DNA from: Pseudidiomarina atlantica
Lineage (GTDB): Bacteria > Pseudomonadota > Gammaproteobacteria > Enterobacterales > Alteromonadaceae
Direction of reading: 5' to 3'
DNA length: 64,000 bases
Assembly: GCF_000753735.1 (NCBI RefSeq)
Contig: NZ_JPIN01000002.1
Coordinates: 1 to 64,000 of the forward strand
Shown: piece after piece, positions 9,049 through 18,299 of the stretch
Layout: each line of letters begins with the position of its first letter
How positions within the stretch are numbered: the first letter of the stretch is position 1
The notes under the pieces: generated by a model
Databases searched by the model: none
What the model was told of the DNA's origin: nothing
What the model saw: only the letters and a program-made list of their open reading frames with translations
Position numbers and translations under genes: made by a program

Positions 9049-9746
9049 GCAACGAAGCAAAACAACAACAAGCTCAACAACTGATTGTCGATGACACGCT
9101 GATTGCTGCGTATTTAGAAGAAAATCCTGACTTCTTTGAACGCCATCCGGCGTTGTTGCAGCAATTGAGTTTGCGCCACCCAAGCAAGGGGGCAGTGTCG
9201 TTGGTGGAGCGCCAACAAACAGTCTTGCGTCAGCGCGTGCAGCAGTTGGAAGAAGAGATTACCGATTTAATGGTGACTGCACGGCGTAACGAAGAGCTGT
9301 TCCGCTATTTTAGTGAGCTCTACGTCAAGTTGTTACAGAGTCGCAGTCTTGAAGAAGTCATGGACTCACTGCAAGAGACCTTTTCGACGCAGCTGCAAAT
9401 GCCAGCGCTCACATTGAAGTTTTTTGATAGTCCGTTGGAACTAGAAGCGCAATTTACGTTTGCGGCCGATACCCACAAACAATTGCTGAGTAAGCGTTTT
9501 CGCGAAGACAGTATTTATCTTGGGCGACTCACTAACGACGAGCTGAAATTGCTGTTCCCGGATGAAACCATCGCTTCGGTGGTCCTACTGCTGCTCGGCG
9601 AACAAGGTGAACTGGGTATGCTTGCGATTGGCAATCATGACGCCAGTCACTTCGAACCAGCTATGGACACACTACTGGTGAAGCAGTTGCAAGTGCTGCT
9701 CAGTCAAATCTTGCCGCCGCTGCTTAAACATCATGAAGCTGTTTGA
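9045..9746 (+). CDS. DUF484 family protein (YigA-like, GAF-type fold)
   Basis: This protein of 233 residues matches DUF484, a GAF-like domain protein that almost always lies between dapF and xerC in Gammaproteobacteria. Features seen are the N-terminal [19 protein letters not shown]-like stretch (here [14 protein letters not shown]), [12 protein letters not shown], a coiled coil around residues 60-85, and a GAF-like C-terminal half with [18 protein letters not shown]. No catalytic residues are known. It overlaps dapF by 4 bases and xerC by 14 bases. The biological role is unknown; a link to XerC comes only from gene order. Confidence 0.9.
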   Translation: MSNEAKQQQAQQLIVDDTLIAAYLEENPDFFERHPALLQQLSLRHPSKGAVSLVERQQTVLRQRVQQLEEEITDLMVTARRNEELFRYFSELYVKLLQSRSLEEVMDSLQETFSTQLQMPALTLKFFDSPLELEAQFTFAADTHKQLLSKRFREDSIYLGRLTNDELKLLFPDETIASVVLLLLGEQGELGMLAIGNHDASHFEPAMDTLLVKQLQVLLSQILPPLLKHHEAV

Positions 9747-10632
9747 TGCACGGCAACGCTTTCTCAATCATTTAGCTGGCGAGCGAGGGCTCGCCGAGCA
9801 CACGCTGGCGAACTACGGTCGTGTCCTCAAGCATGACGTTACTTTTCTTGCCGAACAAGGCTGTGACTCGATCGCGGCGCTCACTTTGCCATTGTTCGAG
9901 CGGGTCTTTATTAACTGGCGCCGGAAAAACTTAGGTGATGCTTCACTCGCTTTACGCTTGGCAGCTTGGCGCACGTTTTTTGATTATGCCATTCGTGAGG
10001 GCTGGCGCCATGACAATCCAGCGCGCCAAACTAAAGCACCAAAAGCCGCCAAGCGGTTACCGAAAAACCTCGATGTCGATAGCATCAGCCAACTGCTACA
10101 ACTCCCTGAAGATGACGAACTTGCGTTACGCGATGCCGCTATGATGGAGCTGTTGTATGGCAGTGGTTTGCGGCTGGCGGAGTTAGTAGCCTTGGATATC
10201 GATGCTATCAATCCGCGGCACCAAGAACTGCGTGTGCTCGGTAAAGGCAATAAAACCCGCATCGTGCCCTACGGCCGCTGTGCCGCACAGGCGCTGCAGC
10301 AGTGGCTGCCAGTGCGCACCCGTTGGCTGCACGGGAACTTGACCGAGGTCGCACTCTTTATCAGTCAACGCCAACAACGGATTAGCCCGCGCACGGTGCA
10401 ACAGCGCCTACAATATTGGGGCGAGCAACAAGGTCTCAAAGGTGGGCTGCATCCTCATAAACTGCGCCACTCGTTTGCCTCGCATATGTTAGAATCGAGC
10501 GGTGATTTACGTGCGGTACAAGAGTTGCTCGGGCACGCCAACTTGAGCACCACGCAAGTCTATACCCACTTGGACTTTCAACATCTGGCCAAGGTCTACG
10601 ACGCCGCACACCCAAGAGCCCGTAAGAAATAG
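9733..10632 (+). CDS. xerC: tyrosine recombinase XerC
   Basis: XerC (299 residues) acts with XerD at dif to resolve chromosome dimers. The N-terminal SAM-like DNA-binding domain (1-105) includes LAEHTLANYGRVL. The catalytic domain shows the pentad: Arg in GSGLRLAELVALD, Lys in GKGNKTRIVP, His and Arg in HPHKLRHSFASHML, His in LGHANLSTTQ and the nucleophile Tyr in VYTHLDF. The start is inside the DUF484 gene with no good separate promoter, so the two are co-expressed. Confidence 0.96.
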   Translation: MKLFDARQRFLNHLAGERGLAEHTLANYGRVLKHDVTFLAEQGCDSIAALTLPLFERVFINWRRKNLGDASLALRLAAWRTFFDYAIREGWRHDNPARQTKAPKAAKRLPKNLDVDSISQLLQLPEDDELALRDAAMMELLYGSGLRLAELVALDIDAINPRHQELRVLGKGNKTRIVPYGRCAAQALQQWLPVRTRWLHGNLTEVALFISQRQQRISPRTVQQRLQYWGEQQGLKGGLHPHKLRHSFASHMLESSGDLRAVQELLGHANLSTTQVYTHLDFQHLAKVYDAAHPRARKK

Positions 10633-10652
10633 TTAACAGCAGGTTTTTTAAC

Positions 10653-11378
10653 ATGCAATTTTATCGCCGTCTGCAGCCAATCCGTGCGATTAGCTTTGAT
10701 TTAGACGACACCTTGTACGACAACGTACCCGTCATGCGCGCAGCCGAAGCCGCGAACTATGCCAAACTCTGTGAACTGTTTCCGGTAGCTGCCACCTGGA
10801 GCCAGGCTGAGTGGGCCCAGCGGCGCTGGCAGTTAATGCAAACCGACGCTGATCTCGCCAGTGACATGACGCTATTGCGCTTGGCAACTATTCGCTTAGG
10901 CCTCCTGCAGCTTGGCATCGATAGCAAGCAAGCAGAAGCTGGAGCAGAGCAAGTGCTCGCAGCGTTTTTGGCGCGTCGGAATCAGGTCGATGTGCCGGCA
11001 CAGTCGCATCAACTGTTAAGCGAACTCGGGCAACATTACCCGCTGATCGCCATCAGCAATGGCAATGTCGATACCACCAAGATTGGCCTACGTGATTATT
11101 TTAGCCATGTCATTCAACCCGGTGGCGGCCGTCGTGGTAAGCCTTACCCAGATATGTTCAAAGTGGCGCAGCAAGCCTATCCGCACTTGCATCCTGCACA
11201 ATGGCTGCATGTTGGCGATAGTCCGGTCGCCGATGTACTCGGTGCGCAACGCATGGGCTGGCAAACGGCATGGTTCAAAAGCGGCTTGTATGATGCCAGT
11301 TCACTGATCGTGCTGCCGCACGTCGCCTACCACGACAACCGCCAGTTGGGGCACTTGCTACTAGAGCGGCAGCGCTAA
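10653..11378 (+). CDS. yigB: HAD-family hydrolase (YigB type)
   Basis: This is a HAD-superfamily phosphatase of 241 residues. Motif I is ISFDLDDTLYDN (nucleophile Asp), motif II AISNGN, motif III the Lys in GGRRGKPYPDMF, and motif IV HVGDSPVADVLGAQ. The four-helix cap between motifs I and II fits subclass IA. In E. coli YigB dephosphorylates FMN; here that is assignment by homology and by the conserved xerC-yigB-uvrD order. It starts 20 bases after xerC. Confidence 0.9.
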   Translation: MQFYRRLQPIRAISFDLDDTLYDNVPVMRAAEAANYAKLCELFPVAATWSQAEWAQRRWQLMQTDADLASDMTLLRLATIRLGLLQLGIDSKQAEAGAEQVLAAFLARRNQVDVPAQSHQLLSELGQHYPLIAISNGNVDTTKIGLRDYFSHVIQPGGGRRGKPYPDMFKVAQQAYPHLHPAQWLHVGDSPVADVLGAQRMGWQTAWFKSGLYDASSLIVLPHVAYHDNRQLGHLLLERQR

Positions 11379-11380
11379 TT

Positions 11381-11400
11381 AACTGGTTGCATATACAGTA
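11381..11400 (+). promoter_or_regulatory. LexA (SOS) box upstream of uvrD
   Basis: The sequence AACTGGTTGCATATACAGTA has CTG and CAG exactly 10 bases apart (11383-11385 and 11396-11398), with a perfect right half TACAGTA. This matches the gammaproteobacterial LexA consensus CTG-N10-CAG. It lies 45 bases before the likely uvrD start and after the yigB stop; uvrD is an SOS gene in E. coli. Confidence 0.85.
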
Positions 11401-11444
11401 GTCGCGTTTTACACTGGCAGCGTTTGCAAGCAATGGATGATTCA

Positions 11445-13643
11445 ATGACTCAGCACCCTCTCCTCGATCAACTCAATGATAAGCAACGCGCCGCAGTGAG
11501 TGCGCCAGAGCGGCACATGCTGGTGCTTGCTGGCGCCGGAAGTGGGAAAACGCGGGTGTTAGTGCATCGTATTGCGTGGTTGCTGCAAGAGTATCATTTG
11601 TCACCCTACAGCATTATGGCGGTAACCTTTACCAACAAAGCTGCGGCGGAAATGCGCGGCCGCGTTGAGGCGCTCGTTGGCAGTTCGACCCGCGCTATGT
11701 GGATTGGTACCTTCCATGGACTCGCGCACCGTTTGCTCCGTGCGCACTACATGGATGTCGGCTTGCCGCAGAACTTTCAAATCCTTGATAGCGACGATCA
11801 ACAACGCATGCTCAAACGCATCATGCGCAGTCTCAACTTAGACGAAAAACGTTGGTCACCGAAACAAGCGCAATGGTTTATCAATGCCAAAAAAGATGAG
11901 GGCTTGCGCGCTGAGCACCTCGATGGTCTTGATTACAATGAACAGACCTACAAAGAAATCTACGCAACTTACCAAGCCGCCTGCGACCGTGCCGGGTTAG
12001 TCGATTTTGCCGAGCTATTGCTACGCGCACATGAATTGTTACGTGATAACGCTATTGTTCGTGAGCATTATCAGCGGCGTTTTCGGCATATCTTGGTTGA
12101 CGAGTTCCAAGATACCAACGCGATTCAGTATGCCTGGGTGAAAATGTTGTCGGGCGGTGGGCGTGGCGAAAACGAAAACTTCGTCACCATTGTTGGCGAC
12201 GATGATCAATCCATTTATGGTTGGCGCGGCGCAAAAATTGAGAATATTCACCAATTTAATCGTGACTACCCAAACGTTGAAACGATTCGTTTGGAGCAAA
12301 ACTATCGCTCTACTAACACCATTCTGACTGCTGCCAATAGCGTTATTGCCAACAATACCGACCGTTTGGGCAAAGAGCTCTGGACCGAGGGCGGCACCGG
12401 CGAGCCGATTGATTTGTACGCTGCCATCAATGAGATGGACGAGGCGCGCTATATCGCCAGTCGTATCGAGGCCTGGCATGAGCAAGGCAATGCCCTGCAA
12501 GATGTCGCATTACTGTATCGTAGCAACGCGCAGTCTCGGGTCTTGGAAGAAGCTTTACTGCACGCGCGCATCCCCTATCGCATTTATGGTGGGCTACGCT
12601 TTTTTGATCGCCAAGAGGTTAAAGACGCATTGGCTTACCTGCGCTTGCTTGCCAATCGTGATGACGACGCTGCCTTAGAGCGAGTGATCAACACGCCGAC
12701 GCGTGGCATTGGTGCACGGACACTCGATATCGTCCGTGATGGTGCACGACAACGTCAGTTATCTCTTTGGCAAGCGGCAAAACAGTTAGTGCAAGAAAAG
12801 GTGCTCACCGGTCGCGCGGCAAATGCGGTCAATACCTTTATCGAGCTCATCGACCAGCTCGAAGATGAAACCAGCGATGATTTGCTGGGTAAGCAGGTGG
12901 ATCGGGTGATTAAAGCCAGTGGTTTGATGGCCATGTACGAAGCCGAAAAAGGCGAGAAAGCTGAAACCCGCGTCGAAAACTTAAAAGAATTGGTCAACGC
13001 CTGCGAAAACTTCGACCAGCTCGATGCCAATATGGAAGAAGACCTGACGCCGCTGAACGCCTTCTTGGCGCATGCGGCCTTGGAATCAGGTGAAGAACAA
13101 GCCGATGAGTATCAAGACGCAGTGCAGTTAATGACGCTGCATAGTGCCAAGGGCTTGGAGTTTCCGCTGGTATTTATGTGTGGCGTCGAAGAGGGCATGT
13201 TCCCCTCGCAGCAATCGTTTGAGGAAGCCGGACGGTTGGCGGAAGAACGGCGACTTTGTTACGTTGGTATGACCCGTGCGATGCAAAAGCTGGTCATTAG
13301 CTATGCCGAGCAACGACGCATTTATGGCCAAGAAAAATTCCACACGCAAAGTCGTTTTATTGGCGAAATTCCGGCGGAAAACTTGCATCACATTCGTATG
13401 CAAAGTGCTTCACCTTCATTTGGCAGACAACCGAATTATGGTCGCTTCCGCACCAGTGCCAGCCATGAAGCTTTTACCGAAACTGGGTTTCAATTAGGGC
13501 AGCGGGTACGGCATGCAAAATTCGGCGAGGGCACCGTACTCAACTACGAGGGTAGCGGCCCACAGAGCCGCATCCAAGTGAACTTCGATGATGTCGGTGC
13601 GAAATGGTTGGTCGTCGCTTACGCGCGCCTTGACCGTTGTTGA
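11445..13643 (+). CDS. uvrD: DNA helicase II UvrD
   Basis: UvrD (732 residues from this start) is a superfamily 1A 3'-5' helicase used in nucleotide-excision and mismatch repair. The start MTQHPLLDQLNDKQR aligns in length with E. coli MDVSYLLDSLNDKQ; upstream in-frame ATG (11433) and TTG (11424) are alternatives. Seen are Walker A LAGAGSGKT (28-36), AVTFTNKAAAEM, Walker B LVDEFQDTN, GDDDQSIYGWRGA, VALLYRSNAQSR, LMTLHSAKGLEFP and CYVGMTRAMQKL. The C-terminal tail has the GQRVRHAKFGEGTVL Tudor-like domain that binds RNA polymerase in UvrD/PcrA. It is preceded by a LexA box, and the 3' end overlaps convergent rarD by 25 bases. Confidence 0.97.
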   Translation: MTQHPLLDQLNDKQRAAVSAPERHMLVLAGAGSGKTRVLVHRIAWLLQEYHLSPYSIMAVTFTNKAAAEMRGRVEALVGSSTRAMWIGTFHGLAHRLLRAHYMDVGLPQNFQILDSDDQQRMLKRIMRSLNLDEKRWSPKQAQWFINAKKDEGLRAEHLDGLDYNEQTYKEIYATYQAACDRAGLVDFAELLLRAHELLRDNAIVREHYQRRFRHILVDEFQDTNAIQYAWVKMLSGGGRGENENFVTIVGDDDQSIYGWRGAKIENIHQFNRDYPNVETIRLEQNYRSTNTILTAANSVIANNTDRLGKELWTEGGTGEPIDLYAAINEMDEARYIASRIEAWHEQGNALQDVALLYRSNAQSRVLEEALLHARIPYRIYGGLRFFDRQEVKDALAYLRLLANRDDDAALERVINTPTRGIGARTLDIVRDGARQRQLSLWQAAKQLVQEKVLTGRAANAVNTFIELIDQLEDETSDDLLGKQVDRVIKASGLMAMYEAEKGEKAETRVENLKELVNACENFDQLDANMEEDLTPLNAFLAHAALESGEEQADEYQDAVQLMTLHSAKGLEFPLVFMCGVEEGMFPSQQSFEEAGRLAEERRLCYVGMTRAMQKLVISYAEQRRIYGQEKFHTQSRFIGEIPAENLHHIRMQSASPSFGRQPNYGRFRTSASHEAFTETGFQLGQRVRHAKFGEGTVLNYEGSGPQSRIQVNFDDVGAKWLVVAYARLDRC

Positions 13644-14518
13644 TGCAGTAAGGTATCGATACTGTAGAGTGCGAGCGCCGTCCAAATAATCGCAAAGGTT
13701 ACCAACTTGTCAGCGGCAAGGGGCTCACCGTAAACCCACACGGCGAGAATAAACATCAAGCTTGGGCCAATGTATTGAAAGAAGCCGAGTGTGGCGTAAC
13801 GAATACGTTGGGCGGCGGCGGTAAAGCATAGCAACGGCGCGGTGGTGACAATACCCGCGGCCATCAGCATTAAGTTCAGTTGCCAGGTGTTGGCGGTCAT
13901 ATCGCTGGCCGCAGAGTCGGCAAAAAACAACAAGTAAACCAACATGATAGGCAATAAAATAGTGGTCTCCAACCACAACCCTGTCATTGAATCCACCGGT
14001 AGACGCTTACGAATCGCGCCATAAATCGCAAAGCTAAACGCCAGCGTCAGTGCTATCCAAGGTACTGAACCGAAAGAAATCACCTGAATCAATACGCCCG
14101 TCACGGCCAGCGCAATAGCCACCAGTTGGAAGCGCCGCATGCGCTCGGCAAAGAACAACATGCCAATTGCGACGTTCAAAAGGGGATTGATGTAGTAGCC
14201 CAAACTGGCATCCAACAACCGATTGTTGTTGATGGCCCATATAAACAAAAACCAGTTTCCACCTAACAAAAACGTAGCTAGGGTGAGGCGCAGCATTTGC
14301 GCGCGATTTTTCAGCACTGGACGAATGCGGTGCAAACGGCGCAAACCCACCATTAACAGTAAGACTAAAACGAACGACCAGATAATCCGATGGCTCAAGA
14401 TTTCTAATGCTGGAACTTGCTGCAGCCACTTGAAATAAATTGGGGCGACGCCCCACATGGTGTAAGCGGCAATAGCATAAAATACACCGTGGCGACTGCG
14501 CGTAGCATCATCGGTCAT
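13619..14518 (-). CDS. rarD: RarD family transporter (EamA/DMT superfamily)
   Basis: This is a 299-residue inner-membrane protein with about ten helices, made of two EamA-type halves. The opening GVFYAIAAYTMWGVAPIYFKWL and WFLFIWAINNNRLLDASLGYYINPL are characteristic of RarD (historically linked to chloramphenicol sensitivity); the second half has LGFFQYIGPSLMFILAVWVYGEPL. The substrate is not known. The uvrD-rarD-recQ order resembles that of E. coli. The 3' end overlaps uvrD by 25 bases. Confidence 0.92.
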   Translation of the reverse strand: MTDDATRSRHGVFYAIAAYTMWGVAPIYFKWLQQVPALEILSHRIIWSFVLVLLLMVGLRRLHRIRPVLKNRAQMLRLTLATFLLGGNWFLFIWAINNNRLLDASLGYYINPLLNVAIGMLFFAERMRRFQLVAIALAVTGVLIQVISFGSVPWIALTLAFSFAIYGAIRKRLPVDSMTGLWLETTILLPIMLVYLLFFADSAASDMTANTWQLNLMLMAAGIVTTAPLLCFTAAAQRIRYATLGFFQYIGPSLMFILAVWVYGEPLAADKLVTFAIIWTALALYSIDTLLHQQRSRRA

Positions 14519-14665
14519 GGGGCGAACTTCCTATCATGTGAAGAGTTGTGCGAAAACTGAGCAACCACCGCGCAGTTATCTCGGAAATGCCATCAGGTAG
14601 GTGGTACTGACTGCGCGTGACGCATACAATAGTGCTTATTCGTATCGAGCGCAATCGGAGCAGTC

Positions 14666-16486
14666 GTGAGCCAAGCCGCCAATCTGTCAAAAGTCCTTGC
14701 CGATGTTTTCGGCTATGCCAAGTTCCGGCAGGGGCAAGAGCAGGTGATCGAGGCGGTGCAAAGCGGTCGCGATGCCTTGGTGTTAATGCCTACAGGCGGC
14801 GGCAAATCGCTGTGCTATCAATTGCCGGCCATAGCTGGCAGCGGCGTCAGTATTGTCATTTCGCCGCTGATTTCACTGATGCAGGACCAAGTTGAGAGTC
14901 TGCAGACCATGGGCGTTGCTGCCGCAGCGCTGCATAATGGCTTAACTGCGGAAGCGCAACAAAGTGTGACGCAAGACGCCGCTAGCGGCGCTCTTCGCTT
15001 GTTGTATGTAAGCCCAGAGCGGGCGATGCAGCCTTATTTTGTAAGGCTCTTGCAACAATGGCAGGTAAACCTAGTTGCGATCGACGAGGCACACTGTATT
15101 TCGCAGTGGGGTCATGATTTTCGCCCCGAGTATGGACAACTAGGACAGCTGCGCGAAGCACTACCGCAAGTTCCCTTTATGGCACTGACCGCGACCGCCG
15201 ATGCGGCCACCGAAGCCGATATCATTCAGCGTCTGCATTTGCATGACCCATGCGTCTATAAAAGCTCATTTGATCGCTCCAATATTCGCTACATTGTCGA
15301 AGACAAATTTAAGCCGCAGAAACAGTTGCGTGATTACATTGCCAAGCAAAAAGGTGCCTCAGGTATCGTTTACTGCGGCAGCCGCAAACGCGTCGATGAA
15401 CTTGCCGAGCGCTTGCGCAGCGACGGTATTCGCGCCGCTGGCTATCATGCGGGTATGGAACACGAGGAACGCGAGTACGTGTTAAGAGGCTTTGTGCGTG
15501 ACGACATTGACGTTGTCGTCGCAACCGTGGCCTTTGGCATGGGCATAAACAAGCCCAACGTGCGTTTTGTCGTGCATTTTGATGTGCCACGTAGCATCGA
15601 GGCCTACTATCAAGAAACCGGCCGCGCTGGCCGTGACGGCTTACCGGCAGAAGCACTCTTGCTGTATGACCCCAGCGATGCCAATTGGATCCGCAGCATT
15701 ATTAACGACATTCCTGATGAGCAGCGCCGCCAAGTTGAGCAACATAAGTTCGGCGCCATGCAAGCGCTTGGCGAAGCGCAAACCTGTCGGCGACTGGTGC
15801 TGCTGAATTACTTCAATGAATTTCGTGATGAGCCCTGTGGTAACTGTGATATCTGCCTCGACCCGCCTCGGCAATACGATGGCACTGTTGATGCGCAGAA
15901 AGTGCTCAGTTGTATTTATCGGGTCGGTCAGCGCTTTGGTGCCATGCATATTATCGACGTCTTACGCGGCAGCCAATCGCAGCGCCTGACGTCCTTGGGG
16001 CATGATCAACTCTCTACCTTTGGCATCGGGGCTGAGCAAAGCCAAGCGTACTGGTTAGGCATCATTCGTCAGCTCATTCATCGTGGGCTCGTGCTACAGA
16101 ACATTCAGCATTACGGCACGTTGCAACTCACCGCAGCCGCACGGCCGATTTTGCGTGGCGAAGTGGCTCTACAGTTAGCGGAGCCGCGGCTCAACTTGGC
16201 GGTCAGCAAGCCGAAGGTGACGGATCGTGCCGACTACGACAAAGTGTTGTTCCGGCGTTTGCGCGCGTTGCGCAAGAAAATTGCCGATGCCGAAGAAAAG
16301 CCACCTTTTGTGGTATTCAACGACGCCACACTGGTTGAAATGGCGGTTCACTACCCGACTAATGAAGACGCCCTGTTGAATATCAGTGGGGTTGGGCATA
16401 GCAAGTTAGAACGCTATGGCAGCCATTTCATCGCTGCCATCACAGCGTATTTAGATGCCGAAGACGAGCCGCTATTGCAGCTTTAA
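14666..16486 (+). CDS. recQ: ATP-dependent DNA helicase RecQ
   Basis: RecQ (606 residues) is a 3'-5' helicase for recombination repair. The start is GTG, with CGGAG 8 bases upstream. Domain order: helicase core with Walker A MPTGGGKSLCYQLPA (about 43-57), Walker B AIDEAHCISQWGHDFRPEY, LTATAD, and motif VI YYQETGRAGRDGLPAEA; RecQ zinc-binding domain with cysteines CRRLVLLNYF and CGNCDIC; winged helix; and C-terminal HRDC (residues about 525-600, LFRRLRALRKKIAD and ISGVGHSKLERYG). Length matches E. coli RecQ. The 3' end overlaps the convergent exporter by 4 bases. Confidence 0.98.
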   Translation: MSQAANLSKVLADVFGYAKFRQGQEQVIEAVQSGRDALVLMPTGGGKSLCYQLPAIAGSGVSIVISPLISLMQDQVESLQTMGVAAAALHNGLTAEAQQSVTQDAASGALRLLYVSPERAMQPYFVRLLQQWQVNLVAIDEAHCISQWGHDFRPEYGQLGQLREALPQVPFMALTATADAATEADIIQRLHLHDPCVYKSSFDRSNIRYIVEDKFKPQKQLRDYIAKQKGASGIVYCGSRKRVDELAERLRSDGIRAAGYHAGMEHEEREYVLRGFVRDDIDVVVATVAFGMGINKPNVRFVVHFDVPRSIEAYYQETGRAGRDGLPAEALLLYDPSDANWIRSIINDIPDEQRRQVEQHKFGAMQALGEAQTCRRLVLLNYFNEFRDEPCGNCDICLDPPRQYDGTVDAQKVLSCIYRVGQRFGAMHIIDVLRGSQSQRLTSLGHDQLSTFGIGAEQSQAYWLGIIRQLIHRGLVLQNIQHYGTLQLTAAARPILRGEVALQLAEPRLNLAVSKPKVTDRADYDKVLFRRLRALRKKIADAEEKPPFVVFNDATLVEMAVHYPTNEDALLNISGVGHSKLERYGSHFIAAITAYLDAEDEPLLQL

Positions 16487-17112
16487 GCGGCTCGAGCGAA
16501 GTAGAATTGCCACAACTCTTGCAGCACTGGAATAATCGACGCGACCAGAATCAAGCCCATGGTGATATTGAAAATGCGTTGGAATAGCGCATTCGAGAGC
16601 ACTTTACGCAACAGCGAACCGAACAGCAGCCAAATCCCCACGCACGGAAAAGCCATCAAAAAAAACGCCAGCGTAATTGCCAGTACTTCAGTGACTGGAT
16701 TGCCGGTAACCGTGGTGTAAGCGGCGACTGCGCCCGATGCCATCATCCACGCCTTGGCATTGACCCATTGAAATAATGCCGCCTGCCAGAAGGTAAAGGG
16801 CTTACGCGTACCTTTTTCAATGGCTTTGGGTTCGGCGGTGGCAATGTGCCAAGCCAGCCAGAGCAAATAAGCAACGCCAGCGACTTTAATGAGTTGGTGT
16901 AAATTCGGGAATTTCTCGAACACTACGCCAAAACCAAACCCCACCAACAGCACCATTACTGGGAAGCCTAAACAGATGCCCAAAAAATGCGGCATGCTCG
17001 CACGAATACCATAGTTGACCCCCGATGACATGATCATAACGTTATTCGGACCCGGGGTGATGGTGGTCGAAAAAGCAAAGAACAATACGGCGATGAAAAT
17101 TTCCATAAGCAT
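16483..17112 (-). CDS. LysE/RhtB family amino-acid exporter
   Basis: This is a 209-residue membrane protein with six predicted helices. The N-terminal TTITPGPNNVMIMSSGVNYG is the LysE/RhtB family signature, followed by GIRASMPHFLGICLGFPVM and, in the middle, FQWVNAKAWMMASGAVAAY. Such proteins export amino acids such as homoserine, threonine or cysteine derivatives; the substrate is not readable. In E. coli rhtB/rhtC also lie near recQ, so position supports orthology to that group. A second ATG two codons downstream could be the start. Confidence 0.9.
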   Translation of the reverse strand: MLMEIFIAVLFFAFSTTITPGPNNVMIMSSGVNYGIRASMPHFLGICLGFPVMVLLVGFGFGVVFEKFPNLHQLIKVAGVAYLLWLAWHIATAEPKAIEKGTRKPFTFWQAALFQWVNAKAWMMASGAVAAYTTVTGNPVTEVLAITLAFFLMAFPCVGIWLLFGSLLRKVLSNALFQRIFNITMGLILVASIIPVLQELWQFYFARAA

Positions 17113-17187
17113 CCATTTTGGTTCAAGGTCTGTATACTGCTAACAACTAGTGTGCCTTGAGAATCCATAAAAAGACAAGGAGAGCTT

Positions 17188-18270
17188 ATGAAATATCTGC
17201 TGATACTGGTCGTAGCTTTAGCATGTTCGGCCTTACCCGCGAGCTATGCTCAGGTGGGCGCAGAGGTCGAACCTGAAACGCTAAAGGTGGCGGTCAGAGT
17301 AAGCCCACCCTTTGTGCTGAAAGATGCCGATGGTAGTTACAGCGGGCTCACCATTGAGTTGTGGGAGCATATCGCGGCACAACAAAATTACCAGTTTAGC
17401 TATGTTGAAGCTGGCTTAGAGTCACTCATTGATGGTGTTGCAGCGGGGGAATTTGACGTTGGGCTCGGTGCGATTTCCGTTACTGCTGAACGCGAGCGCC
17501 GCATCGACTTTTCGTTACCCTTTTACAATGCCGGTCTTAGCATAGCTGTCCCAGCCCAAGCTGAGCCAGGCTGGTGGACCGTCACCAAAGGCTTTTTCAG
17601 TCTGCAGTTTCTCACAGTGCTGTTGTTCTTGGCTGGTATTTTGTTAGCGGCGGGTTGGCTGCTCTGGCTCGCAGAGCGCCGTCATAATCGTGATGAGTTC
17701 AGCAGTGAAACCCTACCCGGCGTGGGCGCAGGTTTTTGGTGGGCCGCCGTAACCATGACCACTGTGGGTTATGGCGATAAGTCACCGCGCAGTCCGTTGG
17801 GGCGTGTGGTGGCACTGATTTGGATGTTCACCAGCGTCATTATCATTTCAAGTTTCACCGCGTCCATTACTTCAGCGTTGACCATCAATCAATTATCGAG
17901 TCGCGTGCAAGGTAAAGACGACTTGGTGAAGGTTCGCGTGGCTAGTGTGCCGGCGTCTTACAGCGCTTATTGGTTAGAACGTGAGAATATCGGTTATCAG
18001 CAAACCACTGATCTCCCCAGCGCATTGCGTGATTTAGCCGCAGGAAAAGCCGACGCAGTGGTCTATGACGCACCCTTATTGAAATATCAATTACGCAAAG
18101 AGTTCTCTGGACTCACCGTGTTAAATGACTATTTTGCGCCGCAGGATTACGCGCTGGTATTGCCGCCACAATCAAGCAAGCGCGAGGAGATCAACCTTAT
18201 CTTGCTGCGCTATGTGCGTAGCGCTGAATGGCGGTCGGCGGTGAACCGCTATCTTGGTGATGAACTATAA
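17188..18270 (+). CDS. prokaryotic glutamate-receptor-like K+ channel (GluR0 type)
   Basis: This 360-residue protein joins a periplasmic ligand-binding domain to a K+ pore. A signal peptide (1-21) is followed by solute-binding lobe 1 (about 31-128). TM1 is at about 138-161. A pore helix leads to the K+ selectivity filter TVGYGD (192-197), and TM2 is at about 206-232 ending SSFTASITSALTI, resembling the SYTANLAAF gate motif of ionotropic glutamate receptors. Lobe 2 of the binding domain (about 245-355) follows. This S1-TM1-P-TM2-S2 order is that of cyanobacterial GluR0. The ligand is probably an amino acid, but its identity is unknown. AAGGAGAG lies before the ATG. A propeller-protein gene starts 29 bases downstream. 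Confidence 0.9.
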   Translation: MKYLLILVVALACSALPASYAQVGAEVEPETLKVAVRVSPPFVLKDADGSYSGLTIELWEHIAAQQNYQFSYVEAGLESLIDGVAAGEFDVGLGAISVTAERERRIDFSLPFYNAGLSIAVPAQAEPGWWTVTKGFFSLQFLTVLLFLAGILLAAGWLLWLAERRHNRDEFSSETLPGVGAGFWWAAVTMTTVGYGDKSPRSPLGRVVALIWMFTSVIIISSFTASITSALTINQLSSRVQGKDDLVKVRVASVPASYSAYWLERENIGYQQTTDLPSALRDLAAGKADAVVYDAPLLKYQLRKEFSGLTVLNDYFAPQDYALVLPPQSSKREEINLILLRYVRSAEWRSAVNRYLGDEL

Positions 18271-18299
18271 TCGGATATTGAGGCTTTAAAGGAGGCATT

